64,000 nt of DNA from Novosphingobium aerophilum (GCF_014230305.1 NZ_JACLAU010000002.1:186001-250000), one strand, 5' to 3'. Counted from the first letter of the stretch, positions 27,501 to 39,031 are shown. The notes: generated from the sequence alone by a model not told the origin. A program made the numbers and translations.

Positions 27501-27542
27501 CCCGGCGTTGGTGTATTGCCATACCAATACACCAACGCCGGG
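27501..27542. promoter_or_regulatory. Perfect 18-base palindrome between divergent CPBP and photolyase genes
   Basis: CCCGGCGTTGGTGTATTG (27501-27518) and its exact reverse complement (27525-27542) flank a 6-base spacer CCATAC. It starts 10 bases before the CPBP start codon, so it would lie in that gene's leader or promoter, and 70 bases before the photolyase start. No T-run follows, so it is not a standard terminator. It may be an operator for an unknown regulator or an mRNA hairpin. Confidence 0.6.
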
Positions 27543-27612
27543 CGCCGTCAATCGGCGAGTCCGTCCCGTCTGGCCACCTTGCCTCGCGCCGCCCGGGTGC
27601 CACAGCGGCGGC

Positions 27613-29169
27613 ATGACATCCGGACCCGTTCTCGTTCCCATTCTGGGCGACCAGCTCAGCCATGCCCTGTCGAGCCTGGCCGACCGCGACCCGGCCGATA
27701 CGGTCGTGCTGATGATGGAGGTCTCCGAAGAGACCACCTACGTCCGCCACCACAAGGCCAAGATCGTGCTGATCCTGTCGGCCATGCGCCATTTTGCTGC
27801 CGAACTGCGGGCGCGGGGCTGGACGGTGGACTACGTGGCGCTGGACGATCCGGCCAGCACCGGCAGCTTTACCGGCGAGCTGGCCCGGGCGGTCGACCGC
27901 CATGGCGCGCGCGGCGTGCAGGTGACCGAACCGGGCGAATGGCGGGTGCGGCAGGCCATGGACGGCTGGCGCGACACACTGGGGGTCCGCGTGCGGATCC
28001 TGCCCGACACGCGCTTCCTTTGCCCCCTGCCCGACTTCTTCGCATGGGCGGGCGCGCGGCGCGAACTGCGGATGGAGTACTTCTACCGCGACATGCGCCG
28101 CCGCACCGGCCTGCTGATGGAGGGGGACAAGCCCGCCGGGGGACGGTGGAACTTCGATGCCGAGAATCGCGGCGCGGCGGAACCGGGACTGGTGCCGCCC
28201 CTTGTGCCTGGCTTTGAGCCCGACGCCATCACGCAGGAGGTGATCACCCTGGTCGAGCAGCGCTGTGCCGGGCACTTCGGCTCGCTCGACCGCTTCGCCT
28301 GGCCGGTCACCGCGGCTCAGGCCGAGACCGCGCTGGAGGCCTTCCTGACCGAGCGTCTGCCACTGTTCGGGCGCTACCAGGACGCCATGCTCACCGGTCA
28401 GGACACGCTATATCATAGCCTGATATCACCCGCCCTGAACCTTGGTCTGCTCGATCCGCTCGCGATCTGTCGCCGGGCCGAGGCGGAATGGCTGGCGGGC
28501 CGGGTCCCGATCGAGGCGGCCGAGGGCTTCATCCGCCAGATCATCGGCTGGCGCGAATACATTCGCGGGATGTACTGGCTGGAGATGCCCGGTCTCGCCG
28601 AAGCCAACCATCTCGAAGCGACCCGCCCCCTCCCCGAGTTCTGGTGGACCGGCGAGACGCCGATGCGCTGCCTGGCCGAGGCGGTGCGCACGACGCGCGA
28701 CAACGCCTATGCGCACCACATCCAGCGGCTGATGGTGCTGGGCAATTTCGCGCTGCTGGCGGGGATCCGGCCGCAGGAGGTCAGCGACTGGTTCCTGGCG
28801 GTCTACGCCGATGCCTGCGAATGGGTCGAGCTGCCCAACGTGGCGGGAATGGCGCTTCATGCCGATGGCGGACGGCTCGCCTCCAAGCCCTATGCGGCGA
28901 GCGGCGCCTACATCGACCGGATGAGCGATTACTGCGGATCGTGCCGCTACAAGGTCAAGCAGAAGACCGGACCGGACGCCTGTCCGTTCAACGCGCTATA
29001 CTGGCACTTCCTGGCCCGCAACGAGGCCAGGCTGGCGGGCAATGCGCGGCTGTTCCAGCCCTATGCCACCTGGCGGAAGATGAGCGCGGACAAGCAGGCG
29101 GAATACCTGGCCAGCGCCGAAGCCTTTCTCACGACCCTGGAGCCCGCCCGTCCCGGCTGGGCGCGTTAG
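27613..29169 (+). CDS. Iron-sulfur bacterial cryptochrome/photolyase (FeS-BCP, PhrB-like)
   Basis: A 518-residue protein of the prokaryotic (6-4) photolyase/cryptochrome group. 'LVPILGDQLSH' starts the antenna-binding alpha/beta domain. The C-terminal FAD domain has 'IIGWREYIRGMYW' and 'AYAHHIQRLMVLGNFALLAG'. Four cysteines for a [4Fe-4S] cluster are visible: one in 'PMRCLAEAV' and three in 'YCGSCRYK...DACPFN'. The His-rich 'AHHIQRLMV' is the (6-4) active site. It would repair UV (6-4) lesions with light, or act as a light sensor. It is not next to a partner gene. Confidence 0.92.
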   Translation: MTSGPVLVPILGDQLSHALSSLADRDPADTVVLMMEVSEETTYVRHHKAKIVLILSAMRHFAAELRARGWTVDYVALDDPASTGSFTGELARAVDRHGARGVQVTEPGEWRVRQAMDGWRDTLGVRVRILPDTRFLCPLPDFFAWAGARRELRMEYFYRDMRRRTGLLMEGDKPAGGRWNFDAENRGAAEPGLVPPLVPGFEPDAITQEVITLVEQRCAGHFGSLDRFAWPVTAAQAETALEAFLTERLPLFGRYQDAMLTGQDTLYHSLISPALNLGLLDPLAICRRAEAEWLAGRVPIEAAEGFIRQIIGWREYIRGMYWLEMPGLAEANHLEATRPLPEFWWTGETPMRCLAEAVRTTRDNAYAHHIQRLMVLGNFALLAGIRPQEVSDWFLAVYADACEWVELPNVAGMALHADGGRLASKPYAASGAYIDRMSDYCGSCRYKVKQKTGPDACPFNALYWHFLARNEARLAGNARLFQPYATWRKMSADKQAEYLASAEAFLTTLEPARPGWAR

Positions 29170-29189
29170 ATATCAGCGGCCAGCAGAAC

Positions 29190-29352
29190 GTCCGGTCTGG
29201 GTGGGGAGCGGGCGTTCATCGATCCTCCCCCAGCGGGGGAGGGGGACCACCGAAGGTGGTGGAGGGGCACCCCACCTTGACCAACTGCCGCGCCCCAAGG
29301 AGAGTGCCCCACCACCATCCTGCGGATGGTCCCCCTCCCCGTGCCGGGGAGG
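29190..29352. repeat. Composite palindromic repeat, copy 2 (hairpins exchanged)
   Basis: The parts match 6152-6315. The outer arm is again CCTCCCCCAGCGGGGGAGG and the core TTGACCAACTGCC is in the same direction. The left hairpin is now ACCACCGAAGGTGGT (29246-29260) and the right one ACCATCCTGCGGATGGT (29314-29330). These are the reverse complements of the right and left hairpins of copy 1. Confidence 0.8.
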
Positions 29353-29428
29353 AAGAAAAGTTACTCAACCAGGCGCAATCGGCCGTTGAAATCTGTCCAC
29401 GCAGCACACTCCTCGTCGTCCGGGGCCT

Positions 29429-29502
29429 GACCCGGGACAGGGCTGTTCTTCCCCAACCGTTGCCAAGCAAGCCCTGCCCCGGCTCAAGGCCGGGGCGACG
29501 AT
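29429..29502. repeat. 74-base intergenic repeat, copy 2
   Basis: Matches 6059-6132 in the same direction with about seven substitutions. Here it follows the composite palindrome, whereas at the first locus it precedes it. Confidence 0.75.
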
Positions 29503-29597
29503 TAGGGGGCGGTCGTGTGCTCTGTGATGAGAGGATCTGAACGTCCAATCTCGGGCGCAATCGGTCGCCCCATCCGGCCCGGAACCCCGCGCTCGAC

Positions 29598-29951
29598 TCA
29601 GCTCCAGCCAGTCGGCGTGGTGCCGCACTGCGCGGGGGGAGCCGGCGGCTCGCCGTCGCCGAAGGCCACGGGCATCGGGAACCAGCGGTCGCGCGGCGCC
29701 GCGGCGCTTTCGGGATCGCTCCAGTCCATCTCGCGGACCCATTCGACCAGGGCCGTGTCGACCGCCGACTTGCCGGTGGAAACCACCACGAAGGCATCGG
29801 CCACCCGGTTGCCGGTGAGCCGCACGCAGACCACGCCGGACTGGCCCAGCAACACCCGGGGAACTGAGGGCAAGCCCTGCGCCAGGGCCGTGCACGAAGG
29901 CACCAGCGCGAGGAGGATGGCGGCGGCCGGAATCAAGATGCGGGCTAGCAT
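29598..29951 (-). CDS. Small exported protein, weak TonB-C-terminal-like pattern
   Basis: A 117-residue protein with a signal peptide (MLARILIPAAAILLALVPSCTALA|QG). The mature part has 'GNRVADAFVVVSTGKSAVDTAL', broken at the conserved Gly, and 'VEWVREMDW', which resembles the strand-helix of TonB C-terminal domains; this is a weak match. Two cysteines ('VVCVRL', 'PAQCGT') may form a disulfide. The Cys in the signal region is not in a good lipobox. Function is unknown. Confidence 0.6.
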   Translation of the reverse strand: MLARILIPAAAILLALVPSCTALAQGLPSVPRVLLGQSGVVCVRLTGNRVADAFVVVSTGKSAVDTALVEWVREMDWSDPESAAAPRDRWFPMPVAFGDGEPPAPPAQCGTTPTGWS

Positions 29952-30056
29952 GGCGGCGATTTAGCGCCGGGCCTCCCTCCCCCTCCAGTCGCTTAACCAT
30001 CCCGAACGGACATTTCTTGCGGCTGTCCACAGGTGGGACAGGACCGGCGCCACGGC

Positions 30057-31166
30057 TTAACCGCCGCCCGGCGCCTCGCGGCGGAGCAGTTCCTGCTTGA
30101 TCGCCAGCCCATAGGCATAGCCGCCGAGCGACCCGTCCGAGCGGATCACGCGATGGCAGGGGATCAGCACCGCCACATTGTTCGCCCCGTTGGCCGATCC
30201 GGCGGCCCGCACCGCTGCGGGCTTGCCGGCGGCAGCGGCGATCTCGGCATAGCTGCGCGTCTCGCCGGGCGGGATGTCGCGCAAGGCCGCCCAGACCCGC
30301 TCCTGGAAAGCGGTGCCGCGCACGTCGAGCGGGATGTGCGCACTGGGCCGCCCGGGTTCCTCGACGGCGGCGACCACCTCGGCCAGCAGCGCGGCGAAGG
30401 CGGGGTCCGCCTCGGCCAGGTCGGCGTGGGGAAAGCGGGTGCGCAGGTCCTCGCCGGTCTCGGCAAAGGACAGGCGGCAGACCCCCCGGTCGGTCGCGGC
30501 GACCAGCATCGGGCCAAGCGTGGTGGGGACCACCGCCCAGCGGATCGTCACGCCGCGGCCGCCGTCGCGCCAGGCCGAGGGAGTCATGCCCAGCCGGCCG
30601 TCCTGGGCGGCATAGAAGCGTGAGGGACCAGAGTATCCTCCATCATAGATCGCATCGCTGACCCGCTCCGCCCCGCCCAGCGCCGCCAGCGCCCGCTCGC
30701 GGCGCAGGCTGCGGGCATAGGCGGCGGGAGACAGTCCGGCGAGGCGGGTGAACAGACGCTGGAAATGGGCCGGGCTGTAGCCGGCCGAGGCCGCGAGCGC
30801 GCCCAGCGCCGGCGGCTCATCGGCCGCACGGATCGTGGCGATCGCCGCGGCGACCGCGGCCTCGTCGCGGGCGACATCGTCAGGCAGGCAGCGTTTGCAG
30901 GGCCTGAGCCCGGCGGCCCGCGCGGCGGCCCCATCCGCGAAGAACCCGACATTGGCCCGCGCCGGATGCCGCGCCGCGCAGGACGGCCGGCAATAGATTC
31001 CGGTCGAGAACACCCCGGTCACGAAACGCCCGTCGTAGGCCCGGTCGCGGGCCAGCACGGCCCGCCAGGCCTCTTCGGGTCCGGGCAGGCCTGCCACCGG
31101 CCCGGGTGCAGCCCGCGCGGAATCGGTGGGAAGAACGGGTGGGCGGTCGATCACGGCAGCAGTCAT
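30057..31166 (-). CDS. ada: Ada-type bifunctional regulator and O6-methylguanine-DNA methyltransferase
   Basis: A 369-residue protein with three parts. The N-terminal zinc domain has Cys59, Cys63, Cys90 and Cys93 ('GIYCRPSC', 'PCKRC'); Cys59 would take the methyl group of phosphotriesters. An AraC-type HTH follows ('ALAASAGYSPAHFQRLFTR' split). The C-terminal methyltransferase has the active-site 'IPCHRVIRSDGS'. This is a complete Ada, which repairs alkylated DNA and switches on the adaptive response. An ATG further upstream is less likely than MTAAVIDRP at 31166. No alkB or alkA is adjacent. Confidence 0.92.
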   Translation of the reverse strand: MTAAVIDRPPVLPTDSARAAPGPVAGLPGPEEAWRAVLARDRAYDGRFVTGVFSTGIYCRPSCAARHPARANVGFFADGAAARAAGLRPCKRCLPDDVARDEAAVAAAIATIRAADEPPALGALAASAGYSPAHFQRLFTRLAGLSPAAYARSLRRERALAALGGAERVSDAIYDGGYSGPSRFYAAQDGRLGMTPSAWRDGGRGVTIRWAVVPTTLGPMLVAATDRGVCRLSFAETGEDLRTRFPHADLAEADPAFAALLAEVVAAVEEPGRPSAHIPLDVRGTAFQERVWAALRDIPPGETRSYAEIAAAAGKPAAVRAAGSANGANNVAVLIPCHRVIRSDGSLGGYAYGLAIKQELLRREAPGGG

Positions 31167-31274
31167 GGCATGTTTCCCTTCGCGGGCAAGAGGCGCGCCG
31201 GGCATGCCACCTTCGTCGCAGACCGCCATCCCGGGGATTGCGCTCAAACCCTGCACCGGGCTACCCACCCGGCG

Positions 31275-32834
31275 ATGATCCGGCTGCTCGCCCTGTTGGT
31301 TTCGCTTTGCGCGGCCTTGACCCTGGCTTTCGCCCCGCAGCGGCTCGCCGCGGACCCGACCGACATCGCCGCCGCCTCGCGATCAGTGGTCCGCGTGGTG
31401 CTGATCTCACGCAGCGGCGGCGAGGTGCAGTTGATCGGGCACGGCTCGGGCTTCGCGGTGGCGCCCGATCTGGTGGTGACCAATGCCCATGTCATCGCGC
31501 CGATGGCGGATAATCCGGACATGCGCGTCGGGGTGGTCCCCTCGCAGGGCAAGAGCGGCTACTTCGCCAAGGTCGTGGCCTATTCCCCGCGCAACGATCT
31601 GGCGCTGCTGCGCTTGTCGGAAAAGGGTAACCTGACGCCGGCCACCCTGTTCACCGGCGCCGTGACCGATGGCGAGGACGTCTACGCCGTGGGCTATCCC
31701 GGCAACGTCGACCAGGCCCAGGGGCTCGACCCGTCCGACCTGATGAGCCCGACCGTGCCGGTCAAGAGCCGCGGCGCGGTCTCGGCCGGGCGCAGCAGCA
31801 AGGGCTTCGAGACGATCCTCCACACCGCGCAGCTCAGCACGGGCAATTCGGGCGGCCCGCTGCTCGATTCCTGCGGGCGGGTGATCGGCGCCAATTCGTT
31901 CGGGACCGCATCGAACAGCGCGGCGGATTCGGAATTCTACTTCGCCGTCTCGATGCGCGAGATCGCCCGCTTCCTGATCGGCGCCAAGGTCACCCCGCGC
32001 ACCACGGGAGAACCGTGCCGATCGATCGCCGAGCTCGATGCGCTGGAGCGGGAACGCCAGGCCGGGGCGCGGGCCCAGTCCGAGGAGCTGCAGCGCGCCG
32101 CGGCGGCCCGCCAGGACGCCGCGCTGCAGGAGGCGAACCGCCAGGCCGTGCTGGAAGTGATTGCCGGGCGCGAAAACCACATGGCCTTTGCCGGGCTGGC
32201 TCTGCTGCTCGCCGCGCTGGCCGGCGGAGCGAGCCTGTGGCTGGGCCAGCAGCGGCGGCGCAAGGAGCGCAAGCTGGCGCTGGTCGCCGCCGGGCTCTGC
32301 CTGGTGCTGGCCCCGATCGCCTGGTTCACCCGCCCCTCGATCAGCGAGATCGATTCGCGCGCGCAGGCCCTGGTCGCGGCGGCCGATGCGACGCCGAGCG
32401 CGGCGGCCAGCGAGCCCGCGCCTGCCTCCACTCCGCCGCTGATCTGCGTGTTCAATCCCCAGCGCAGCCGGGTGACCGTGTCCGAAACGGCCGATGTCCC
32501 GCTCAGCTTCGCGCCCGATGGCTGCGTCAACGGCAAGACCCAGTACGGCCTGGGCGCCGACGGCTGGGCCCGTGTGCTGGCCCCCAATGGCGAAGATGCG
32601 GTCACCGTCGCCACCTTCGATCCGGAATCGCGGACGTACCGCCAGGACCGCTACCTGCTCGATCTGGACACGATGGGCCGGGTGCGGGCCGAGCGCGCGC
32701 GCTATCCCGCCCCGGCCTGCGGTGCGGGCGAGGCCGAGGCGCGGCGGCTGGCCGATTCCCAGGCCGCGATCCGGGCCCTGCTGCCCGACACGCCGAACGA
32801 GCGGCTGGTCTACGATTGCCATCCGGCCCAGTAG
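31275..32834 (+). CDS. Trypsin-like serine protease with C-terminal membrane segments
   Basis: A 519-residue protein. A signal peptide or anchor (MIRLLALLVSLCAALTLAF) is followed by a chymotrypsin-fold domain with the triad His in 'VTNAHVIAP', Asp in 'NDLALLRL' and Ser in 'GNSGGPL'. A charged helical stretch rich in Arg, Ala, Gln and Glu (about residues 255-295) follows, then two hydrophobic segments ('MAFAGLALLLAALAGG' and 'LALVAAGLCLVLAPIAW'). A C-terminal domain of about 160 residues with four cysteines is not recognised. No PDZ domain is visible. A periplasmic protease tied to the membrane is the likely picture. Confidence 0.82.
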   Translation: MIRLLALLVSLCAALTLAFAPQRLAADPTDIAAASRSVVRVVLISRSGGEVQLIGHGSGFAVAPDLVVTNAHVIAPMADNPDMRVGVVPSQGKSGYFAKVVAYSPRNDLALLRLSEKGNLTPATLFTGAVTDGEDVYAVGYPGNVDQAQGLDPSDLMSPTVPVKSRGAVSAGRSSKGFETILHTAQLSTGNSGGPLLDSCGRVIGANSFGTASNSAADSEFYFAVSMREIARFLIGAKVTPRTTGEPCRSIAELDALERERQAGARAQSEELQRAAAARQDAALQEANRQAVLEVIAGRENHMAFAGLALLLAALAGGASLWLGQQRRRKERKLALVAAGLCLVLAPIAWFTRPSISEIDSRAQALVAAADATPSAAASEPAPASTPPLICVFNPQRSRVTVSETADVPLSFAPDGCVNGKTQYGLGADGWARVLAPNGEDAVTVATFDPESRTYRQDRYLLDLDTMGRVRAERARYPAPACGAGEAEARRLADSQAAIRALLPDTPNERLVYDCHPAQ

Positions 32835-33119
32835 GGTCCATGGCCATGGCTCCCGGGATTCGAAGGGCCATGCCGCACTGCAACGACGGGATTCCGTCGC
32901 TTTCCGGCCCGCTTCCGCCGCCGTGTTAATCGCTCGATGAAACGGGGGAATTCCGGGCGGCATAAGACTTAAGTCCACCGCCTTGCATCCCCGGCCGTTC
33001 GTTGCTAGGCGCGCCCCCGACGAACAGGGGCGTCAGCACGGGCAAGGTCGAACAACGGCTCCGCTGCCCAGCCGTGCTACCCGGTCCATCCGGCACCCGT
33101 TGAGAAGGAAACGACGCGC
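32835..33119 (+). promoter_or_regulatory. Leader and promoter region of the atpHAGDC operon
   Basis: 285 bases without a gene. The last part, GAGAAGGAAACGACGCGC, gives atpH a ribosome binding site (AAGGAAA). A TTGCAT and a GCTAGG 15 bases apart (about 32982-33008) could be a weak promoter, but this is not a strong match. Nothing else was recognised. Confidence 0.35.
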
Positions 33120-33674
33120 GTGGAGAATTCCGCCGGCATCACCGCCAGCCTGCAGGGGCGCTACGCCTCGGCGCTTTTCGATCTCGCGCGCGAGCAGAAC
33201 AGCGTCGCCGCGGTCGAAGCCGACCTCGACCAGTTGGGTGAGGCGATCAAGGGCACGGATGATCTGGCCGCCCTGCTGCGCAACCCCAAGGTGACCCGCG
33301 AAGCCGCCGGCAAGGCGATCGACGGCGTCGCGGCGCTGCTCGGCCTGTCGCCGCTGACCCGCAACTTCCTGGGGGTGCTCGCCGGCAACCGCCGCCTGTC
33401 GGCCCTGCCCGAGATCATCCGCGCCTTTGCCGCCATCGCCGCCGCCGATCGTGGCGAGGTCACCGCCGAAGTCACCAGCGCCCATCCGCTCTCGGACGAC
33501 CAGCTCGGCGCGCTCGGCGCCAAGCTGCAGGCGCGCGAAGGCCGCAAGATCAAGCTCAAGGCGAGCGTCGATCCCGAACTGCTGGGCGGGCTGGTTGTCC
33601 GCATCGGCAGCACCCAGATCGACAGCTCGATCCGCACCCGTCTCAATACGCTCGCCCAGGCCATGAAGGGCTAA
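33120..33674 (+). CDS. atpH: F1F0 ATP synthase delta subunit
   Basis: A 184-residue protein starting at a GTG that follows AAGGAAACGACGCGC. It has the family start '[14 protein letters not shown]' and the C-terminal '[20 protein letters not shown]' region, split at Gly. It links F1 to the stator of the F0 part. First gene of the five-gene F1 operon. The F0 genes are not in the window, as is usual in alphaproteobacteria. Confidence 0.95.
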   Translation: MENSAGITASLQGRYASALFDLAREQNSVAAVEADLDQLGEAIKGTDDLAALLRNPKVTREAAGKAIDGVAALLGLSPLTRNFLGVLAGNRRLSALPEIIRAFAAIAAADRGEVTAEVTSAHPLSDDQLGALGAKLQAREGRKIKLKASVDPELLGGLVVRIGSTQIDSSIRTRLNTLAQAMKG

Positions 33675-35216
<1,542 letters not shown>

Positions 35217-35246
35217 GGTACGCAGACCGGACACGTCGCCCCACAC

Positions 35247-35332
35247 GTCATCCTGAACTTGTTTCAGGATCCATCTCCCGGGATGGCACGGTGCGTGGGG
35301 CGGCATGGATGCTGAAACAAGTTCAGCATGAC
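35247..35332. repeat. Paired inverted repeat, copy 2, inside the atp operon
   Basis: Arms at 35247-35274 and 35305-35332 match 17165-17302 but with a shorter spacer (30 bases). Each arm folds on itself: ATCCTGAA/TTCAGGAT in the left, ATGCTGAA/TTCAGCAT in the right. The right arm has two paired changes that keep its own hairpin. It lies between atpA and atpG and would be in the operon mRNA. Confidence 0.85.
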
Positions 35333-35355
35333 GACAAGAGGATGGGTCTAGGCTT

Positions 35356-36231
35356 ATGGCCAGCCTTAAGGAACTCAAGCTGCGGATCAACTCGGTCAAG
35401 TCGACCCAGAAGATCACCAAGGCCAAGCAGATGGTCGCAGCGGCCAAGCTGCGCAAGGCGCAGGCCGCTGCCGAGGCCGCGCGTCCCTATGCCGCGCGCC
35501 TGGCCACCGTGATGGGCAGCCTGGCCGGCAAGGTTACGGTTTCGGGGTCGAGCCCGAAGCTGCTGGCCGGCACCGGCAAGGACCAGGTCCACCTGCTGGT
35601 GGTGGCCAACAGCGACCGTGGCCTGTGCGGCGCGTTCAACTCGAACATCGTCAAGGCCGCCAAGCAGAAGGCCAATGAGCTGGAAGCCCAGGGCAAGACT
35701 GTCCTGTTCTACCTGATCGGCCGCAAGGGCCGCGCCGCGATCCGGCGTGACTGGCCCAACGCGATCGTCGCGAACTTCGACACCACCGGCGTGCGCGAGG
35801 CGGGCTTCACCGAGGCCGAGGCGGTCGCGGCCGAGCTGCTGGCCCTGTACGAATCCGGCAAGTTCGACATCGCTCACCTGTTCTTCTCGAAGTTCCGCAG
35901 CGCGCTGGTGCAGGTGCCGACCGTGCAGCAGATCATCCCGGTCCCCACCCCGGCCGCCGCCGCGACCGATGACGGCGCCGTGGTGGAATACGAGCCGGAC
36001 GAGGAAACCATCCTGGTCGAGCTGCTGCCGCGCTACCTGCGCACCCAGCTGTTCGGCGCGCTGCTGGAAAACGCGGCCTCCGAACAGGGTGCCTCGATGA
36101 CCGCGATGGACAACGCCACGCGCAACGCCGGCGAGCTGATCAACAAGCTGACCATCCAGTACAACCGCAGCCGCCAGGCCGCGATCACGACCGAACTGAT
36201 TGAAATCATTGCCGGCGCGGAAGCGCTCTAA
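35356..36231 (+). CDS. atpG: F1F0 ATP synthase gamma subunit
   Basis: A 291-residue central stalk subunit. The N-terminus '[20 protein letters not shown]', with '[12 protein letters not shown]' after it, and the C-terminal '[22 protein letters not shown]' (split) are standard for AtpG. It rotates inside the alpha/beta ring. It starts 24 bases after the repeat, behind a short GGATGGGTC region with no strong ribosome binding site. Confidence 0.96.
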   Translation: MASLKELKLRINSVKSTQKITKAKQMVAAAKLRKAQAAAEAARPYAARLATVMGSLAGKVTVSGSSPKLLAGTGKDQVHLLVVANSDRGLCGAFNSNIVKAAKQKANELEAQGKTVLFYLIGRKGRAAIRRDWPNAIVANFDTTGVREAGFTEAEAVAAELLALYESGKFDIAHLFFSKFRSALVQVPTVQQIIPVPTPAAAATDDGAVVEYEPDEETILVELLPRYLRTQLFGALLENAASEQGASMTAMDNATRNAGELINKLTIQYNRSRQAAITTELIEIIAGAEAL

Positions 36232-37707
<1,476 letters not shown>

Positions 37708-37747
37708 TAACAGTGCCCCGCCCGCAAGGGCCGGGGCGCCGCAACCG

Positions 37748-37880
37748 CCCCTCCCATTCGTGGGAGGGGCCGAGGAAGGGCCTGTTGGGCGACCTTTCCT
37801 TGGACCAACGAGCCCTCCCCCAGCCCCTCCCGCCAGCGGGAGGGGAGTTTAGAGGCCCTCCGGCAAGCGGAGGGGAGTTT
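37748..37880. repeat. GC-rich hairpins and duplicated leader between atpD and atpC
   Basis: Two hairpins with almost the same stem lie here: CCCCTCCCA/TGGGAGGGG (37748-37769) and CCCCTCCCGC/GCGGGAGGGG (37824-37845). The stretch GCGGGAGGGGAGTTT (37836-37850) is repeated as GCGGAGGGGAGTTT (37867-37880). The second copy provides the ribosome binding site of atpC, GGAGGGGAG. Confidence 0.75.
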
Positions 37881-37884
37881 GATC

Positions 37885-38139
37885 ATGCTCCACTTCGAAC
37901 TCGTCACCCCTGCCAAGCTCGTGCGGAGCGAGAACGTCCACATGGTGGTCGTCCCCGGCAGCGAGGGTGAATTCGGCGTACTGGAAGGCCACGCGCCCTT
38001 CATGTCGACGGTCAAGGACGGCGTGATCCGGATCTACAAGACCGAAAACGGCACGCCCGAGGAGATCGCGGTCTCCGGCGGCTTTGCCGAGGTCGGCGCC
38101 AACGGGCTGACCGTGCTGGCGGAACACGTCGAGGGCTGA
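37885..38139 (+). CDS. atpC: F1F0 ATP synthase epsilon subunit
   Basis: An 84-residue protein with the epsilon N-terminal beta-sandwich ('[17 protein letters not shown]', '[17 protein letters not shown]'). At 84 residues it lacks most of the C-terminal helical pair of longer epsilon subunits (about 135), which is usual for alphaproteobacteria. The ATG at 37885 has GGAGGGGAG about 10 bases upstream, made by a duplicated repeat segment. It is followed by a strong terminator. Confidence 0.95.
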   Translation: MLHFELVTPAKLVRSENVHMVVVPGSEGEFGVLEGHAPFMSTVKDGVIRIYKTENGTPEEIAVSGGFAEVGANGLTVLAEHVEG

Positions 38140-38168
38140 GCCAGCCTCATCCTTCCCATGACGATCAG

Positions 38169-38189
38169 GGCGGCTTCGGCCGCCTTTTT
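38169..38189 (+). terminator. Rho-independent terminator of the atp operon
   Basis: GGCGGC (38169-38174), loop TTCG, GCCGCC (38179-38184), then TTTTT. A perfect six-base stem with the stable UUCG tetraloop, 30 bases after the atpC stop. Confidence 0.9.
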
Positions 38190-38209
38190 CGTGCGCTGTT
38201 GTCCCCGCC

Positions 38210-38665
38210 TCAATGATCGGGGGCGGTCTCGACCGGGCGATAATTGGTCCGCACCGCATCGCTGCCGTCCATCCGGGACTGCTCGATGGTCAGCAACTGG
38301 CCCGCCCGGGCATAGCGGATGCGCTGCGGGAAATCGTGGCCCGGATTGGCGAACTCGATCGCATCTCCGCTGACGAAGGCCTGGGGAAACTCGACCGGGC
38401 TGGCCCCCTTGGCCTGGGCCACCAGCACCAGCCCCCCATCCCGCCGGACGATCCGGAGCGAATCCCAGCCCTGCACGTCGGGACCGAAGCCGTGGCGGGC
38501 CATGCCCTGCATCGTGTCGCCGCGCGGCTTCAGCCAGACCTCGTCCGCCCACTCCGCGCCCCGCTCCATCGCCCAGGTCCCGGCGAGCCAGGCCGGCAAC
38601 GGGCCGGCGGCCGAGAGCGGGGAAGCGGCCAGCAAGGCCAGGGCGGCAAGGATCACGCGGGTCAT
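38210..38665 (-). CDS. DUF6265-like exported protein
   Basis: A 151-residue protein with a signal peptide (MTRVILAALALLAASPLSAAG). The mature part has 'LAGTWAMERGAEWADEVWL', split at the first Trp, then 'GDTMQGMARHG', 'EFANPGHDFPQRIRY', which fit the DUF6265 lipocalin-like family. It is probably periplasmic. The function of the family is not known. It is convergent with the atp operon. Confidence 0.7.
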   Translation of the reverse strand: MTRVILAALALLAASPLSAAGPLPAWLAGTWAMERGAEWADEVWLKPRGDTMQGMARHGFGPDVQGWDSLRIVRRDGGLVLVAQAKGASPVEFPQAFVSGDAIEFANPGHDFPQRIRYARAGQLLTIEQSRMDGSDAVRTNYRPVETAPDH

Positions 38666-38707
38666 GACGTGCTGATGCCACGGACCGGCCGGTCGACCAA
38701 GCCGGCT

Positions 38708-39031
38708 CTAACGTCCCCGCCCCAGCCCTTTCGTCCGGCGTGGCATCGTGATGGCGTGAAAATCGGCCGGCTTGGTGGCAATCCACGCCAGGAACCGGGC
38801 AAGGTCCGGATGGGAGCGCAGCCCGGTCACCTCGGCCCCCAGGCGCTGCAACTCGGCATGGCCCAGCGTGGCGTGGATGGTGCGGTGGCAGATCGGGTGA
38901 ACCGGCACGGTCTCGCGTCCGCCCCGGCTCTTCGGCACGGGGTGATGGCGCTCGATCCGCCGCCCGAGCGGACGCTCGCACAGCCAGCACCGTTCGGGGT
39001 CTGATCCGGAAATTTCGGCCGGCCCGTCCAT
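38708..39031 (-). CDS. Small HNH-type zinc protein
   Basis: A 107-residue protein. The HNH/zinc-finger pattern is clear: 'RCWLCERPL', then 'ERHHPVPKSRGG' and 'VHPICHRTIHA', giving Cys-x2-Cys, His-His and Cys-x-x-x-x-His. The C-terminus is basic. Such short HNH proteins occur widely in alphaproteobacteria and may be nucleases, but activity is not shown. It lies 42 bases from the DUF6265 gene on the same strand. Confidence 0.78.
   Translation of the reverse strand: MDGPAEISGSDPERCWLCERPLGRRIERHHPVPKSRGGRETVPVHPICHRTIHATLGHAELQRLGAEVTGLRSHPDLARFLAWIATKPADFHAITMPRRTKGLGRGR

Larger units (their letters stand above)
29170..29597. other. Gene-free interval of 428 bases with two repeats
   Basis: No gene is supported. 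It contains a composite palindrome (29190-29352) and a 74-base repeat (29429-29502), both related to elements at 6059-6315. Open frames that cross it are built from these repeats. Confidence 0.7.

Noticed and set aside
35247..35332. Inverted repeat between atpA and atpG as an internal terminator
   Set aside because: No T-run follows and atpG, atpD and atpC must be expressed; a repeat element explains it better.
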